Shown piece after piece: positions 1 through 10,100 of a stretch of DNA of 33,466 bases. The DNA comes from an uncultured bacterium. Lineage in GTDB: Bacteria > Verrucomicrobiota > Lentisphaeria > Victivallales > Victivallaceae. A program made the position numbers and the translations under genes. Every line of letters begins with the position of its first letter. The stretch's first letter is position 1. The stretch lies in the NCBI GenBank assembly GCA_900551245.1, contig URVC01000052.1, positions 1-33,466 of the forward strand, given 5' to 3'. Under the pieces are notes generated by a model. The model was not told the DNA's origin, did no database searches, and was given only the letters and a program-made list of their open reading frames with translations.

Positions 1-204
1 TTGCATCCAGAACCATCATCTTTCAACTTTTTCTTTTCCTATGGGATGGCTGTGGAAAAAATAGAAAAATCTCATAAAAATTACAAAAAGGGATTGTTTT
101 TTTGAAAAGACTGGGTAAATTTACTGATAGTGCGAATATTTTTACTGAAAAAGCCTGTCGATTTTTCGGCGGGTGAATTTCATCGATAAGGAAAACGGGA
201 TACT

Positions 205-1176
205 ATGAGTGCGGTGATGGAGGGTGCCGTCATTCAGACGGAAAACCTGTCGAAGGTATACAAACGCTGGTTTCGTCCTGGAACATTTGCTCTGAACAAC
301 TTGACGATTACGGTTCCCCGCGGTTCGATCTTCGGGTTTCTCGGGCCGAACGGTGCCGGCAAGACCACAACCATCAAAATCCTGATGGATCTCATCAAGG
401 CGACCAGCGGGAAGGCGTATGTGCTCGGCCGTCCCTCCTCCGACGTCGAAGTCAAGGCCAAAATCGGATTCCTGCCGGATTCTCCGGCGTTCAGCCCGCA
501 GCTGACGGCGCGGGAATTCCTCAACATCTGCGCAAAACTGCTGCGTCTGCCCCCGGAAGGGCGTCCGGAACGGATCGAAGAGGTGCTCGAAACCGTCAAG
601 ATGGCGGATCATGCGAAAGATAAGATCGGTTCCTTCTCGCGCGGAATGCTGCAGCGCATCGGCGTGGCGCAGGCGATCCTCAACAAGCCGGAACTGCTGA
701 TCCTCGATGAGCCGCTCCTCGGGCTGGATCCTTTCGGCCGTCAGGAATTTAAAAACATCATCCTCGAACAGCAGAAGCGCGGCACGAGCGTGTTTTTCAG
801 CAGCCACATTCTTTCCGACGTTCAAGAGATCTGCAACCGGATCGCAATTCTCAACAAAGGCAAACTGCTCTGCACCGGGCCGCTCGATGAACTGCTCGCC
901 TGCTCCGGGACCAGCGTGACCATCGCCCCCGGGCACGATGATATTCTTAAGGAGTTGATCGCGATGGCCGCCGGCACCGAGAAACAGCCCGATGGCGCCT
1001 GGGTGCTGAACCTCGGCCGCAACGGGGAGGCGGTGCGCCGGGCGGAGGAGCTGAGTGTGAAACATCCCGGAGCGCTGATGATCTCCGCCATGCATGAAAA
1101 TCTGGAGGAGTTCTTCTTCCAGACGCTGGAGAAGGATCGTGCGGCGAACGGCGAACAGGAGCACGAGCAGGCGTAA
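205..1176 (+). CDS. ABC transporter ATP-binding protein (ABC-2 exporter type)
   Basis: This is the nucleotide-binding subunit of an ABC-2 type exporter; it hydrolyses ATP in the cytoplasm to drive the membrane subunits encoded at 1265 and 4256. Visible motifs in order are a Walker A GPNGAGKTTT around residues 47-56, a degenerate signature FSRGMLQR around 144-151, Walker B LLILDEP around 164-170, and an H-loop histidine near 201 in SSHILSD. The region after about residue 230 is the extra C-terminal domain common in this subfamily. The total of 323 residues is usual for the family. The ATG at 205 follows an AAGGAAAACGGG stretch; an in-frame ATG at 217 is a possible alternative. It is the first gene of a five-gene plus-strand operon. 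The substrate cannot be told from the sequence. Confidence 0.93.
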   Translation: MSAVMEGAVIQTENLSKVYKRWFRPGTFALNNLTITVPRGSIFGFLGPNGAGKTTTIKILMDLIKATSGKAYVLGRPSSDVEVKAKIGFLPDSPAFSPQLTAREFLNICAKLLRLPPEGRPERIEEVLETVKMADHAKDKIGSFSRGMLQRIGVAQAILNKPELLILDEPLLGLDPFGRQEFKNIILEQQKRGTSVFFSSHILSDVQEICNRIAILNKGKLLCTGPLDELLACSGTSVTIAPGHDDILKELIAMAAGTEKQPDGAWVLNLGRNGEAVRRAEELSVKHPGALMISAMHENLEEFFFQTLEKDRAANGEQEHEQA

Positions 1177-1264
1177 TTCGCGTTTTATGCGTTTATATAT
1201 AGAAAGATAAGAATTTTAAAAAAGGTTGCTGAAAAACAGAAAAGAGCAAGGAAGGAATTTTTAG

Positions 1265-1993
1265 ATGAACGAATTGTTTGCAATTGCGGGAAGTACGTGG
1301 CGAAATGTGCTGCGGCTCAAAGTCGTGTATTTTCTGGTGTTCTGCGTGTGGGTGCTGGTCGCCTGCGCGCTCAACTATGACGTGCTCTCTCTCGGGCTGG
1401 AGAAGGAGCTGCTCATCGACGCGTCGCTGATGCTCAACACCGTCACGGCGGTGCTGATCGTGCTCTCGATGACGTTTGAAATTCCCCGCGAACTCAAGGA
1501 AGGCGTGGCGTCGACCATGCTGACCAAGCCGCTGGGGCGCACCAACTACCTGGTCGGGAAGATGATCGGAAACATCGTGGTCGGCTTCGTGCTCTGCGCG
1601 CTGGTGGCGGCCGGTTCGTTCCTGATCTTCCGCGTCTCCTATTCCGAGACGATCGGTCAGGCGATGCTGCAGAGCCAGATCATGGTGATTCTGTCGGTCA
1701 TCCCGATGTCCGCGCTGGCGGTTCTCTTCGCCGTGCTGCTGCCGGAGGTGGTCGCGCCGGTGGTCACCGTGCTGGTGATCTGGTTCTCCTATTCGGTCGG
1801 CATTCTCAACATCCCGGTCATCTGCGGCGGAATCCTGCCCGACCTTGAACTTTTCAACTTCAAGGCGAGTGCGGTTTACAAGACGGTGATTCCGTGGAGC
1901 TATGTGGTGCTGGTCGCCCTCTGGGGCATCTGCTATGCGATTTTCATCGCCGCGCTGGCCAGCCTGGTGTTCAGCCGCAAAGATATCAAGTAA
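1265..1993 (+). CDS. ABC-2 type permease subunit
   Basis: This is an integral membrane subunit of about 242 residues with roughly six hydrophobic segments. The cytoplasmic N-terminus is followed by a helix VVYFLVFCVWVLVAC, and a conserved-looking loop reads SMTFEIPRELKEG then STMLTKPLGRTNYLVGK, the arrangement seen in ABC-2 permeases (NosY/GldF-like) in which a charged loop precedes the second helix. A good ribosome binding site, AAGGAAGG, lies about 9 bases before the ATG. It is separated from the ATPase gene by an AT-rich 88-base gap with no clear terminator, so co-transcription is likely. It presumably pairs with the second permease at 4256 in a heteromeric exporter, since both carry the same 'KP-(L/V)-(G/S)-R-x-x-Y-L-x-G-K' loop. 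Substrate unknown. Confidence 0.85.
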   Translation: MNELFAIAGSTWRNVLRLKVVYFLVFCVWVLVACALNYDVLSLGLEKELLIDASLMLNTVTAVLIVLSMTFEIPRELKEGVASTMLTKPLGRTNYLVGKMIGNIVVGFVLCALVAAGSFLIFRVSYSETIGQAMLQSQIMVILSVIPMSALAVLFAVLLPEVVAPVVTVLVIWFSYSVGILNIPVICGGILPDLELFNFKASAVYKTVIPWSYVVLVALWGICYAIFIAALASLVFSRKDIK

Positions 1994-2017
1994 GAATCCG
2001 CTGGAGATAGATCTGCA

Positions 2018-2962
2018 ATGAAAAAAAGTACGTTGATTCATGTTGTTGTCATGGTGGTTGCGGTGATCGCCGCTTCGCTGCTGGCATCCAAACTCACCGC
2101 CGATCAGCGGGCGTTGCTGCCCGAGAAGGCGACCATGAGCAAAATGCCGGTCGGCGGATTCCACAAGTTCATGGCGGATGTCGAGTGGATGCTCTTCATC
2201 AACTATATGGGTTCGCAGAGCACGGTCGATGAGACCAACATCGACGAGGTCACCCGCCGTCTGGAGCGCCTGATCGCTCTCGACCCGAACCTCGACAAGC
2301 TCTATCAGGACGGCGTCTCCTCGATCTCGGTCGCTGACCCCGAGAAGACGGTCGAACTGCTCAAGCGCGCCTGCGAGAACTATCATCTGCGCAACAACGC
2401 CGAGATTCCGTTCTACACCGGTTTCGTCATGGTTCAGTACCTCAAGCCGGCCAATTACAAGGATGCGCTCGACTACTTCAAGATGGCGATGCAGCGTTCC
2501 GGCGGCGGCCAGGACCAGAAGACCCACTACACCAGCTACTATTTCCGTTCTCTCGCCAAGCTGATGGCGATGGAAGAGAAAATGGATGAGCGGCTGGCGC
2601 TGGCGGAAGTCCTCTTCAAGGAGTGGCAGAACTCCCGCGGTTACAACGACTATGCCGGCAGCGGCGAGATGCAGACCCAGAACCTGAAGGAGCGTCTCTT
2701 CCGGGCTCTGAAGGACATCAAGACCCCGTCTGAGGACTACACTCCGACCAAGCAGGTGCTGGACCGCGCTTCGGAGATCTCCAACAAGGTGTTCGCCGAC
2801 AGCCATCTTTGCATCAACTGCATCACTCCCTACGGCCCCGGCGAGTCCTACTGCTCGAACTGCGGCGAGGCGGTCAAAGCCTGGGGTAAGTGCAAGAAGT
2901 GCCAGCGCACCATCGCCGGCGCCTCTTTCTGCCCCTACTGCGGCACTGCCCAGAAGAAGTGA
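2018..2962 (+). CDS. Membrane-anchored protein with C-terminal double zinc ribbon
   Basis: The 314-residue protein starts with a single hydrophobic segment (VVVMVVAVIAASLLASKL, about residues 9-26), continues as a mostly helical, TPR-like middle (for example the ACENYHLRNNAEIPFYTGFV and DALDYFKMA stretches around residues 125-165), and ends in two tandem CxxC...CxxC knuckles from about residue 266 to the end: CINC paired with CSNC, then CKKC paired with CPYC. This is the layout of a double zinc ribbon (DZR). It sits inside the ABC exporter operon, 24 bases after the first permease, with the next gene beginning 8 bases after its stop. The family is not one I can name; a scaffolding or accessory role for the exporter is inference from position only. 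It could also be unrelated housekeeping material swept into the operon. Confidence 0.8.
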   Translation: MKKSTLIHVVVMVVAVIAASLLASKLTADQRALLPEKATMSKMPVGGFHKFMADVEWMLFINYMGSQSTVDETNIDEVTRRLERLIALDPNLDKLYQDGVSSISVADPEKTVELLKRACENYHLRNNAEIPFYTGFVMVQYLKPANYKDALDYFKMAMQRSGGGQDQKTHYTSYYFRSLAKLMAMEEKMDERLALAEVLFKEWQNSRGYNDYAGSGEMQTQNLKERLFRALKDIKTPSEDYTPTKQVLDRASEISNKVFADSHLCINCITPYGPGESYCSNCGEAVKAWGKCKKCQRTIAGASFCPYCGTAQKK

Positions 2963-2970
2963 GGCATCCC

Positions 2971-4242
2971 GTGCTTCGGCGCAGGAAAATTGGGAAAACC
3001 GCCGTCATTGTGACGGCGGTTTTTGTCGTTTCACTGGCCGGGTACGTGCTCTCTGACGCGGTTCTTCAACAGAATACGCTTCAGCAGGCCAAGCCGAATC
3101 GCGACGGCGAATACGGTCAGCTGGTCAACTGGCTGCCGAAAAGCGCCAAGCTGGCGATTGAGTACCGGGCCAAATACCTCTTCTTGCAGAACCGGATGAA
3201 CCGGGCCCGCAAGATGGATCAGAAGGTGGATGCCATCTTCACCTTTGCGGACTACATCAAGGTCAAGGATCCTGTCGGCAGCGATACGATGCTGATCAGT
3301 GTGGTGACCGACCCGCAGTACAATGGTTCGCGCCGCGCCTACAAGTCGTTCGCCCGGCTGCTGCTCAGCAAGACGAGCAAGCGCCCGGTGACGATGGAGG
3401 AGTATCACAAACATATCGCCGGCCTGCGGTGGGAGGAGGATATCTTCGATGCGTGGGTGGCCGGGCAGACGCAGCTCAATGCACTGCGGGTGCCGGATCC
3501 CGTCTACCTGAAATTTTTCGCTCCGTTGCTGGAACACCCGAAGCCGTACACCAACTACGATCGTTTTTACAACGATGTGGAACGGCGGGCGAAAAAGATC
3601 GGCGAGAATGCAATCGCCGCCAAAGCCGCGCAGATCAAAGCGGCGAACCGGGCCGGCCGGCGCTCGCTCTCGCAGAATCTGCTGCGTGCTCCGCTGGAGT
3701 ATCGTGAGCGCTACAGCGAGGCGCAGGAGGGGCTTGCCGCCGCCAAAACGCCGGAGGAGAAGGTTTCCTGGTTGACTTCGCTGGCGACGATGACCCGCGA
3801 CAAGGACGACGCGGAGAGCAACCGCCTGTTCGATCAGCTGCTCGATACGCCGGAGCTGAAAAATGCGAAAAATGCCTACATGCCTCTTTCGCGTCTGCTC
3901 CTCTACAACCGCAGCAAACGGAAAATTTCAATTCCGCAGTATCACGCGGTGCTGGAGAAAATCCAGGATCCGATGCAGCTCTATATGGCGTGGGAAGCCG
4001 GCATGCAGCAGCTGATGTCGCTCAAGGCCAAGCCGAAGACGATGCTGGAGTACTTGAGCCCGCTGCTGGATCGCGAGATCAAGTATCAGGACTACGCCGG
4101 CCTGTTCCGCGAGATCGTCAAGAATGCGGAGGCTCTGAAGGATACCGCGACGGCGGCGAAGGCGAATGCGTTTCTTACCAAAGTGCAGGAGACGTTCATG
4201 CCGTCGCTGATGATGGGCGATGAAGCGTTGGGTAACGAATAG
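2971..4242 (+). CDS. Membrane-anchored protein with internal duplication, exporter operon
   Basis: I place the start at the GTG at 2971: it directly precedes a basic-then-hydrophobic segment (RRRKIGKTAVIVTAVFVVSL) that would anchor the protein, and a GTGAGG site lies just upstream. The reading frame stays open back into the zinc ribbon gene, but that part (from 2890) translates to an out-of-frame copy of the zinc ribbon and has no ribosome binding site. The product has 423 residues. After the anchor come two similar units of about 140 residues (about 85-223 and 265-403), each with a (F/L)(A/S)RLLL..(T)SKR core, an EYH element, an AG.(T/Q)QL..L element and a YL/F..PLL element. No known domain is recognised. 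The position between two permease genes suggests an accessory subunit of the exporter; that is inference. Confidence 0.8.
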   Translation: MLRRRKIGKTAVIVTAVFVVSLAGYVLSDAVLQQNTLQQAKPNRDGEYGQLVNWLPKSAKLAIEYRAKYLFLQNRMNRARKMDQKVDAIFTFADYIKVKDPVGSDTMLISVVTDPQYNGSRRAYKSFARLLLSKTSKRPVTMEEYHKHIAGLRWEEDIFDAWVAGQTQLNALRVPDPVYLKFFAPLLEHPKPYTNYDRFYNDVERRAKKIGENAIAAKAAQIKAANRAGRRSLSQNLLRAPLEYRERYSEAQEGLAAAKTPEEKVSWLTSLATMTRDKDDAESNRLFDQLLDTPELKNAKNAYMPLSRLLLYNRSKRKISIPQYHAVLEKIQDPMQLYMAWEAGMQQLMSLKAKPKTMLEYLSPLLDREIKYQDYAGLFREIVKNAEALKDTATAAKANAFLTKVQETFMPSLMMGDEALGNE

Positions 4243-4255
4243 GGACGGATGACGA

Positions 4256-5065
4256 ATGTGGGCTGTTGCTGAATTATCTTTGCTGAAAATGCGCGAAGGC
4301 GCGTTTTATCTGCTGATTCTGGTCGGGATTGCGGTCTGCGTGCTGGCCGATACCGCCGACCCGGTATCCGGGCAGGTGACGCGGGAGTCGTTGTTCGCCT
4401 ATGCGTTGAGCGGGGAATCGGTCAATGTGCCGCCGCTGACCATCGGAACCTGTGTCGGAATGCTGATCTGCATTCTGCTGGGGGTGTTCTACGGCTCCTC
4501 CGAGGTGCCGGGGGATATGAATTCCGGGTTGATTCTGGTGGTGCTCTCCAAGCCGGTCAGCCGGATGCGCTACCTGCTCGGGAAATATCTCTCGACTTTG
4601 CTGATGACGGAGGGGATCTTCATCGTGATCGAGGTAGTGCTGGTGTTGTCGCATTTCATTCTCGGTACCGGCGGCTCGTCGGATTATTCGCTGCGGCAGA
4701 TTCTGCGGCAGTTCATTCCGCCGATGATGCTGATGCCGCTGATTGCGATCACGGTGACCTTTTCGACGGTGGCCGGCTCGATGGGGTCGATGGTGTTTAC
4801 GACGGTCTATCTGCTCTTTTCGGCGGTGATGTCGTTCATGCCGCTGACGCTGGCGCTCTTCCCGGAGGGGATGATTCCGGGGCTTGGCGTTGCGATGACG
4901 GTGCTGCACTACTTCTTCCCGAACCTCATCTCCTATTTTCAGGAGAGTGTGCATGGGGCGTTTCTGGTGTCGGCACTGGTGCTTTACACCATTTCTCTTA
5001 CCGTGCTTTTCCTGCTGCTTGCCATCTGGCGCATCCGGAAAATGGATCTGTCGCCGCTGCACTGA
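4256..5065 (+). CDS. ABC-2 type permease subunit (second)
   Basis: This is a second membrane subunit of 269 residues with about six hydrophobic segments, beginning with LLILVGIAVCVLAD near the N-terminus and ending with a helix SALVLYTISLTVLFLLLAI followed by a short basic tail. The loop GDMNSGLILVVLSKPVSRMR followed by YLLGKYLS matches the equivalent loop of the permease at 1265, supporting a shared ABC-2 fold. The ATG at 4256 has an AGGGACGG site about 8 bases upstream; a nearby ATG at 4249 is in another frame and stops after seven codons. It is the last gene of the operon and is followed within 15 bases by a strong terminator. Two different permeases with one ATPase gene imply a heterodimeric channel. 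Substrate unknown. Confidence 0.85.
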   Translation: MWAVAELSLLKMREGAFYLLILVGIAVCVLADTADPVSGQVTRESLFAYALSGESVNVPPLTIGTCVGMLICILLGVFYGSSEVPGDMNSGLILVVLSKPVSRMRYLLGKYLSTLLMTEGIFIVIEVVLVLSHFILGTGGSSDYSLRQILRQFIPPMMLMPLIAITVTFSTVAGSMGSMVFTTVYLLFSAVMSFMPLTLALFPEGMIPGLGVAMTVLHYFFPNLISYFQESVHGAFLVSALVLYTISLTVLFLLLAIWRIRKMDLSPLH

Positions 5066-5078
5066 GTGGAACGAACGG

Positions 5079-5112
5079 CGGCCCGGAGGAAGAGTTTCCT
5101 CCGGGCCGTTTT
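5079..5112 (+). terminator. Rho-independent terminator of the ABC exporter operon
   Basis: A perfect 13-bp stem (5079-5091 with 5096-5108), GC-rich, has a 4-base loop and is followed by four T residues on the plus strand. It lies 13 bases after the last permease gene. On the minus strand no T-run follows, so it mainly serves the plus-strand operon, although the hairpin also lies beyond the end of the convergent MFS gene. Confidence 0.85.
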
Positions 5113-5147
5113 GTGTTTGGGAGAGTGGCGAAGGGCGGTCGCCTGAA

Positions 5148-7124
5148 TCAGTTGACGCCCGCCTGAATCATCGAGGCTTCATCCACCTTGACCGAATATC
5201 CCTGTTCCATCCGGATCACCACATAGGTGCAGAGGATGAGCAGCAGATTGGTCACGATGTTGGCCAGCGCGAACAAGGTGACGTTGAGACTGCTCTCCAT
5301 GTGGATCGAGACGACGAACTGGGCAACCACCAGCCCCAGCGTCAGCGCAAACTTGATGCCGAACACCATCATCATGCCGTGATGCGGGATTCCGTATTTC
5401 GGCATTTCGCCCCGTTTGGCGCTCGCCAGGTCGAGCCGGATTCGCCGCGACAGGAGATACCAGAGTACCGCCACCACGATCGAAAGCGGAATCACCAGAG
5501 AGAGGAAGAGCCGGATGGCCGATTCCATCTGATGCACCTGGAACGGCCAGAGCATCACCACCGCCAGCGCGAGACTGCCGTACATGACGAAGTCCATGAA
5601 ACGGAGCGCAATCCGCAGCAGACGGCTGTTGTATCCGGTGGTCGCCACGACCGGAATGTGTTCGATTCCCTCGGGAGTCCATGGCGCCGGCGGATGAAAT
5701 TTCGCGTCGCCGCCGAGTTTGAGCCAGCGGCGGTAGGCGAGTGTGATGACGATGAAGTTGAGCAGCGTCGCTCCACCCGACCAGACGAAATAGAAGCGGT
5801 AGCAGTAGCCCGCACCGCCGGCGGTGACGATCGGATAGTTTGAAAGGTGAAGTTCACAGAAATATTTGACCAGATCGTAGAATCCACCGACCATGAATCC
5901 GGCGAGGATCGTGCAGATGGAGTAGACGATGCCGCGCGCGCTGCAGAACTGGCCGTAGCGAGAGTGCGGGAAGAGCCGCATGGTGATCGGCATGGCGCAC
6001 GCCGCCGACAGCGCGTTCATGAAGGAGTAGAGCAGCTGTGCGCCGAGCGAGAGGAAGAAGAAGGTGCGTCCCGGCAGGTCGATGAAGAGCCAGACCCAGT
6101 TCATCAGCGGGCCGGTGATGTTGAAGATGATGCCGTAGGTGTAGGCCCGCAGCGGATGCCAGCGGTCGACGAACACTGCGGCGAAGAAGGTCGCGATCAT
6201 GCCGGCCAGCATCAGGATGCCGTTGTAGATGCCGATCTCCTGCAGATTCATCTTCATCTCCAGCAGGAAGAACACCTGAAATCCCCAGGCGACTCCGGCG
6301 AACGCCAGGATTCCGGAGCTGATGAAGAGCAGTTGATAGAACGGTTCGCCGAAGGACTCCCGGAAGAACTGCCGGAGCGCATCCCAGCGGCTGCTCTTCT
6401 GCTCCTGCTCCGGTTCCAGCGGCGGATATTTCCCCTCCTTGACCATGAGGCACATCAGCCCGAAGCCCGCCGCGTAGAGAATCGCCGATCCGACGAAGAT
6501 CTCCCGGGAGTGGCTCTCGGCGAACTGAAAGAGGAAGAAGTTGTAGAGGGCGCTGACGCCGGTTCCGACAATCCGGAACGCTCCGGCAAACCGCCCGAGA
6601 TGGCTCTGCGGCACCACGTCGTTGAAGAGGTAGTTGAAGGTGGAGTTGACGAACTGGTTGAAGAACTGAAACAGCACCATCAGCACCGCGAGCAATCCGA
6701 TGGTGACCGCGGCCGGGGAGAAATCAGCCAGCACGGGAACCACCCGGCGCAGCCAGAGCGCGATCTCATTGTGAAATCCGATCAGCACCAGGCTCGCGCA
6801 GAGGAACGGCATGCTCGCGACGATGAAGGGAATCCGCCGCCCCCAGCGGCTGCGGCAGCGGTCGCTCTTCACGCTGATGTACGGCGAGATCGTCATTCCC
6901 ATCAGGTTGGGTATGGTTGAAAGGATCATCCCCATCAGCCAGTTCGGGCACTGCAGATTCTTGAGGTGCAGCGGGACGATGCTCGGTACCACCGTCTCCA
7001 TCAGCGTGAAGCAGAAATCCCCCCAGAGCAGCCAGACGAACAGCATCGTCAAAGCTGTCCGGGTGTAGGTCAATGTTCCACAGCGGAAGAGCGTCTCCTC
7101 CGGCCTGTTTGTCGTACTCTCCAT
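5148..7124 (-). CDS. MFS transporter, GPH/SLC45-like sugar permease
   Basis: The 658-residue protein is a polytopic inner-membrane carrier, longer than the usual 400-550 residues. It has about 12 or more hydrophobic segments and a clear MFS motif A variant, SDRCRSRWGRRIPF, at residues 87-100 between helices 2 and 3. This form with two or three arginines is typical of sucrose/glycoside transporters of the GPH and SLC45 type. A hydrophilic stretch (PPLEPEQEQKSSRWDALRQF, about residues 235-254) marks the central cytoplasmic loop, and the C-terminal third carries extra hydrophobic segments. It follows the PL11 lyase gene by 23 bases on the same strand, so it most likely imports oligosaccharides released by that enzyme, probably rhamnogalacturonan fragments. 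The start ATG at 7124 has an AAGG and a GGGAC just upstream; the spacing is not ideal. Confidence 0.85.
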   Translation of the reverse strand: MESTTNRPEETLFRCGTLTYTRTALTMLFVWLLWGDFCFTLMETVVPSIVPLHLKNLQCPNWLMGMILSTIPNLMGMTISPYISVKSDRCRSRWGRRIPFIVASMPFLCASLVLIGFHNEIALWLRRVVPVLADFSPAAVTIGLLAVLMVLFQFFNQFVNSTFNYLFNDVVPQSHLGRFAGAFRIVGTGVSALYNFFLFQFAESHSREIFVGSAILYAAGFGLMCLMVKEGKYPPLEPEQEQKSSRWDALRQFFRESFGEPFYQLLFISSGILAFAGVAWGFQVFFLLEMKMNLQEIGIYNGILMLAGMIATFFAAVFVDRWHPLRAYTYGIIFNITGPLMNWVWLFIDLPGRTFFFLSLGAQLLYSFMNALSAACAMPITMRLFPHSRYGQFCSARGIVYSICTILAGFMVGGFYDLVKYFCELHLSNYPIVTAGGAGYCYRFYFVWSGGATLLNFIVITLAYRRWLKLGGDAKFHPPAPWTPEGIEHIPVVATTGYNSRLLRIALRFMDFVMYGSLALAVVMLWPFQVHQMESAIRLFLSLVIPLSIVVAVLWYLLSRRIRLDLASAKRGEMPKYGIPHHGMMMVFGIKFALTLGLVVAQFVVSIHMESSLNVTLFALANIVTNLLLILCTYVVIRMEQGYSVKVDEASMIQAGVN

Positions 7125-7147
7125 CCTTGTCGTCCCCGTTCTGTCGT

Positions 7148-10100
7148 TCAGTTTGCCGGAATCAGCTGGATATAGTCAAGATTCAGCGAGGTGCCGTCGG
7201 CGTTTCTGATTTTCAGCTTCGCCTGTCCTGCTTTCAGCGGAAAAACCAGCTTTCCGTTGTTGCGTTCCAGCGTGTAGGAGAGCCAGTCGGTGCTGCTGTC
7301 GCCGAAGCCGCCGGAGGAGGGCAGTTCGAAGACGCCGAGCGATTCTCCGTTCAGCGTGACCTCGCGCCCGGCATCATCCGTGGCCGCGTAGCGGAGCAGC
7401 AGCTGATACTTGCCGTCCTTCGGGACGTTCAGGAGCCAACTCAGTTCGTGCCCCTGCTTATCCCAGTGGGAGAAGCATTTCTTGTGCATTCCGATCTTGT
7501 CGGTGCGGATTACGACCTTCCCGCCGGTCTGGTTGACGAAATCTTCCGCCTCGGTGATGATGCCTTCCACTTTGGGCTGAGGAGGCAGTTTGATACCGGT
7601 GGGAACCTGGCCGCGCAGCACAGTGCCGTTTTCCTGCGTCAGTTCGGCCCGGATCGGCGCGATGGCGTCGGCAGGTTTCTTCACCTTCACCTGAAAAATT
7701 TTCAGTTCTCCGGGTTTCAGGTCGACCGCCCACTCCTTCGGCTCCAGTCGGATTCCACCGTTGGCGGAGAGTTTCAGCTGCCCCTTCACCGGCTCCTTGA
7801 GCGGCGCGCTGACCACCACTTCGAGGTCGCCTGCGGTCACTTTGTCCCGGAAGGTCAGATTGAGATTGGGCGCAAGATCGGTCGGCAGGTAGCTGAGCGC
7901 CGGGTCGTAGATGTACCCCATTGCGTTGGCCGCGATGGTCTGGCGGTAGTTGGGGTCCTGCATCAGGCAGACCCGCCGGTCCATCGCCGGAATCGTGGTC
8001 GAATAGATCCGCAATTCGCCGTTGGTCACGGTCAGCGCCTCCTCGCGCCAGTCGCCGAGCACATCGGCCTGCATCAGAAACCTGCCCTCATAGCCGCCGC
8101 CGGAAGGTCCGCCGTTGAAGTCGGAGACGACCGGCGAAACATGTTCACGCTGAAGGTCGGCATCCCAGTAGAGAAAGTGTTCGGTCCCTTTGTAGGGGGC
8201 GTCGTCGCCGGAGCGCAGCAGCTCCCCGTCGGGCGAATAGTGGCGGCTGATCGCCGAGGTTTTCTGCTCGCCGCCGGAGGTATCCGAGCCGCCGACCTCC
8301 CAGCCGCGGTAACGCGGATCGATGTCGCCCGCATAGCCGTAGTGAATGTGGTTGCTCGGTTTGTCAAGCTCCCAGATCACTTTGCCGGTCTTTGCGTCGG
8401 CGCAGGTGAAGCCGCCTTTTGTCCGGCAGGCTGTCTCATAGATGGTGACGATTTCCAGCCCCGGATTGCGGTTGGTGATGTTGGTCACATAGATGTAGTC
8501 CGGATGGCCGTGCCCGGTGGTCCAGAGCGGCTGGCCGTCGTCATCGAGTACCGCGCCGCCGAGGATGATTTCATCGCGGCCGTCTCCGTCAACATCAACC
8601 GTCCGGGTGGTGTGTGCCCCCTGACCCCGGTATTCGCTGCCGTAATCGCTGCTGTTGTACTTCCACAGCGGTTCGAGTTTGCCGTTCTTGAGCTGCCACG
8701 CTTCGGCGAGCATCAGGCTGTAGGTGCCGCGCAGCGCGATGATGCAGGGGGTTTTGCCGTCCAGATAGCCGATTGTGAGCTGGTTGCGCGAATAAGTGCC
8801 GTAGTTGTAGGCCATGTTCATGAACGTTTCCCGCGAGGGCCACGGCGCGCGGGCAATTTCTCTGCCGGTCATGCCGTCGAGTACCATCACGTACTCTTCG
8901 CCGGTCATCACCTTGCCCTTGTCCTTGCCCTCTTTCTCGCGCAGGTCGCCGGCTTCCGGATCTGCTGCTTTCAGAATCACTTCTGCCTTGCCGTCGCCGT
9001 TTACGTCATAGACGATGTAGGGACTGTACCAGATGCCGCTCTCGATGTTCCAGCCGAGATTCTTTGTCCAGAGAATGGTCCCGTCGCTTTTGATTGCCTC
9101 CAGCACGAAGGGATGCTTTGACGGTTTCCAGTAGAGATACCATGGATCGACATTCGCGTTGCCGTACCGAACCACATAGTCGTATTTGCCGTCTCCATCA
9201 AGATCACCGATACCGACCTTGTTGACCCGCGCTTTCGGGTCGCTGAGTTTATACGCGACGTAAGGGCTCCGGTCAAACTTGCCGGAAAGCGGCTTTGCGG
9301 AACCGGCGATGCCGGAAAATCCCGCCGAAGGACGCACCCGGTAGGTCGCATCCGCGACCGGATTCCTGACCAAAAAATCGGTGGTCTGCACCACCGGAGT
9401 CGTGTTGAGTTTTTGTTCCTTCCCGTTGGTGACGCTGAAAACGTCAAAACCGATCTTCGGATCATCGGTGGAGAGCAGCCGCCACGAGAGATAGATACCG
9501 TCTTCCGAGGGGAGCGCCACCAGCCCGCGATCGAGCTTCTCCACCACCCGCTTTTCGGCAAATCCTTTGACTGGACGCGGTTCCCGCTTGGGGGCGGGAG
9601 GAGGTGACGGAAGTTTCTCCAGCTGGAAATCGTCGACGGCCAGATCGCAGTTCCCTGAACCGATCACCCGGATGCCGACTCCGTCGCGGCTGCCGGGCAC
9701 GGTCGCCACCATTGAAAACACTTTCCACTGATCGGAAAGCCCCTTCAGCGGCAGATCAGCGAAGCCAAAGTCGGCCAGCTTGTTGTTCTGAAATCCCATG
9801 ATCTGCACGACAGCGGTACTGGAGTTCGCTCCGGTCCTCCGCGCCCTGCAGGTGACGCGGACCGCCTGACCGGGAGTGACCGGAACGGAACCGCGCAGCG
9901 TGAACGCCCAGTCCTGCTCGCCAGTGGAACGCAGCCGGACTGCCCGTTTCCCCTGGCCTGCCACGTCGATCACTTCGGCGGAGAACTTCACGCCGTCGCG
10001 CGCCCAGAGAGACCACTTCTTAGGAGCTTGTCCGACGGCATCGCCTTCAAAATCAGCACCGGAAAGCGCCACTTTTTCCGGGGCACCGGCGCGATTGCCG

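Noticed and set aside
1..204. Promoter for the ABC exporter operon (TTGAAA at 102-107)
   Set aside because: The best -10 at 17 bases, TGATAG, matches the consensus poorly; a promoter is likely in this gap but cannot be placed.
2890..2970. Upstream extension of the duplicated-unit protein into the zinc ribbon gene
   Set aside because: It overlaps the zinc ribbon codons in another frame, lacks a binding site and would place 27 odd residues before the membrane anchor.
7073..9121. A 682-residue plus-strand open frame opposite the PL11 lyase gene
   Set aside because: It is antisense to a gene with unmistakable PL11 motifs, and has no start site or recognisable product.
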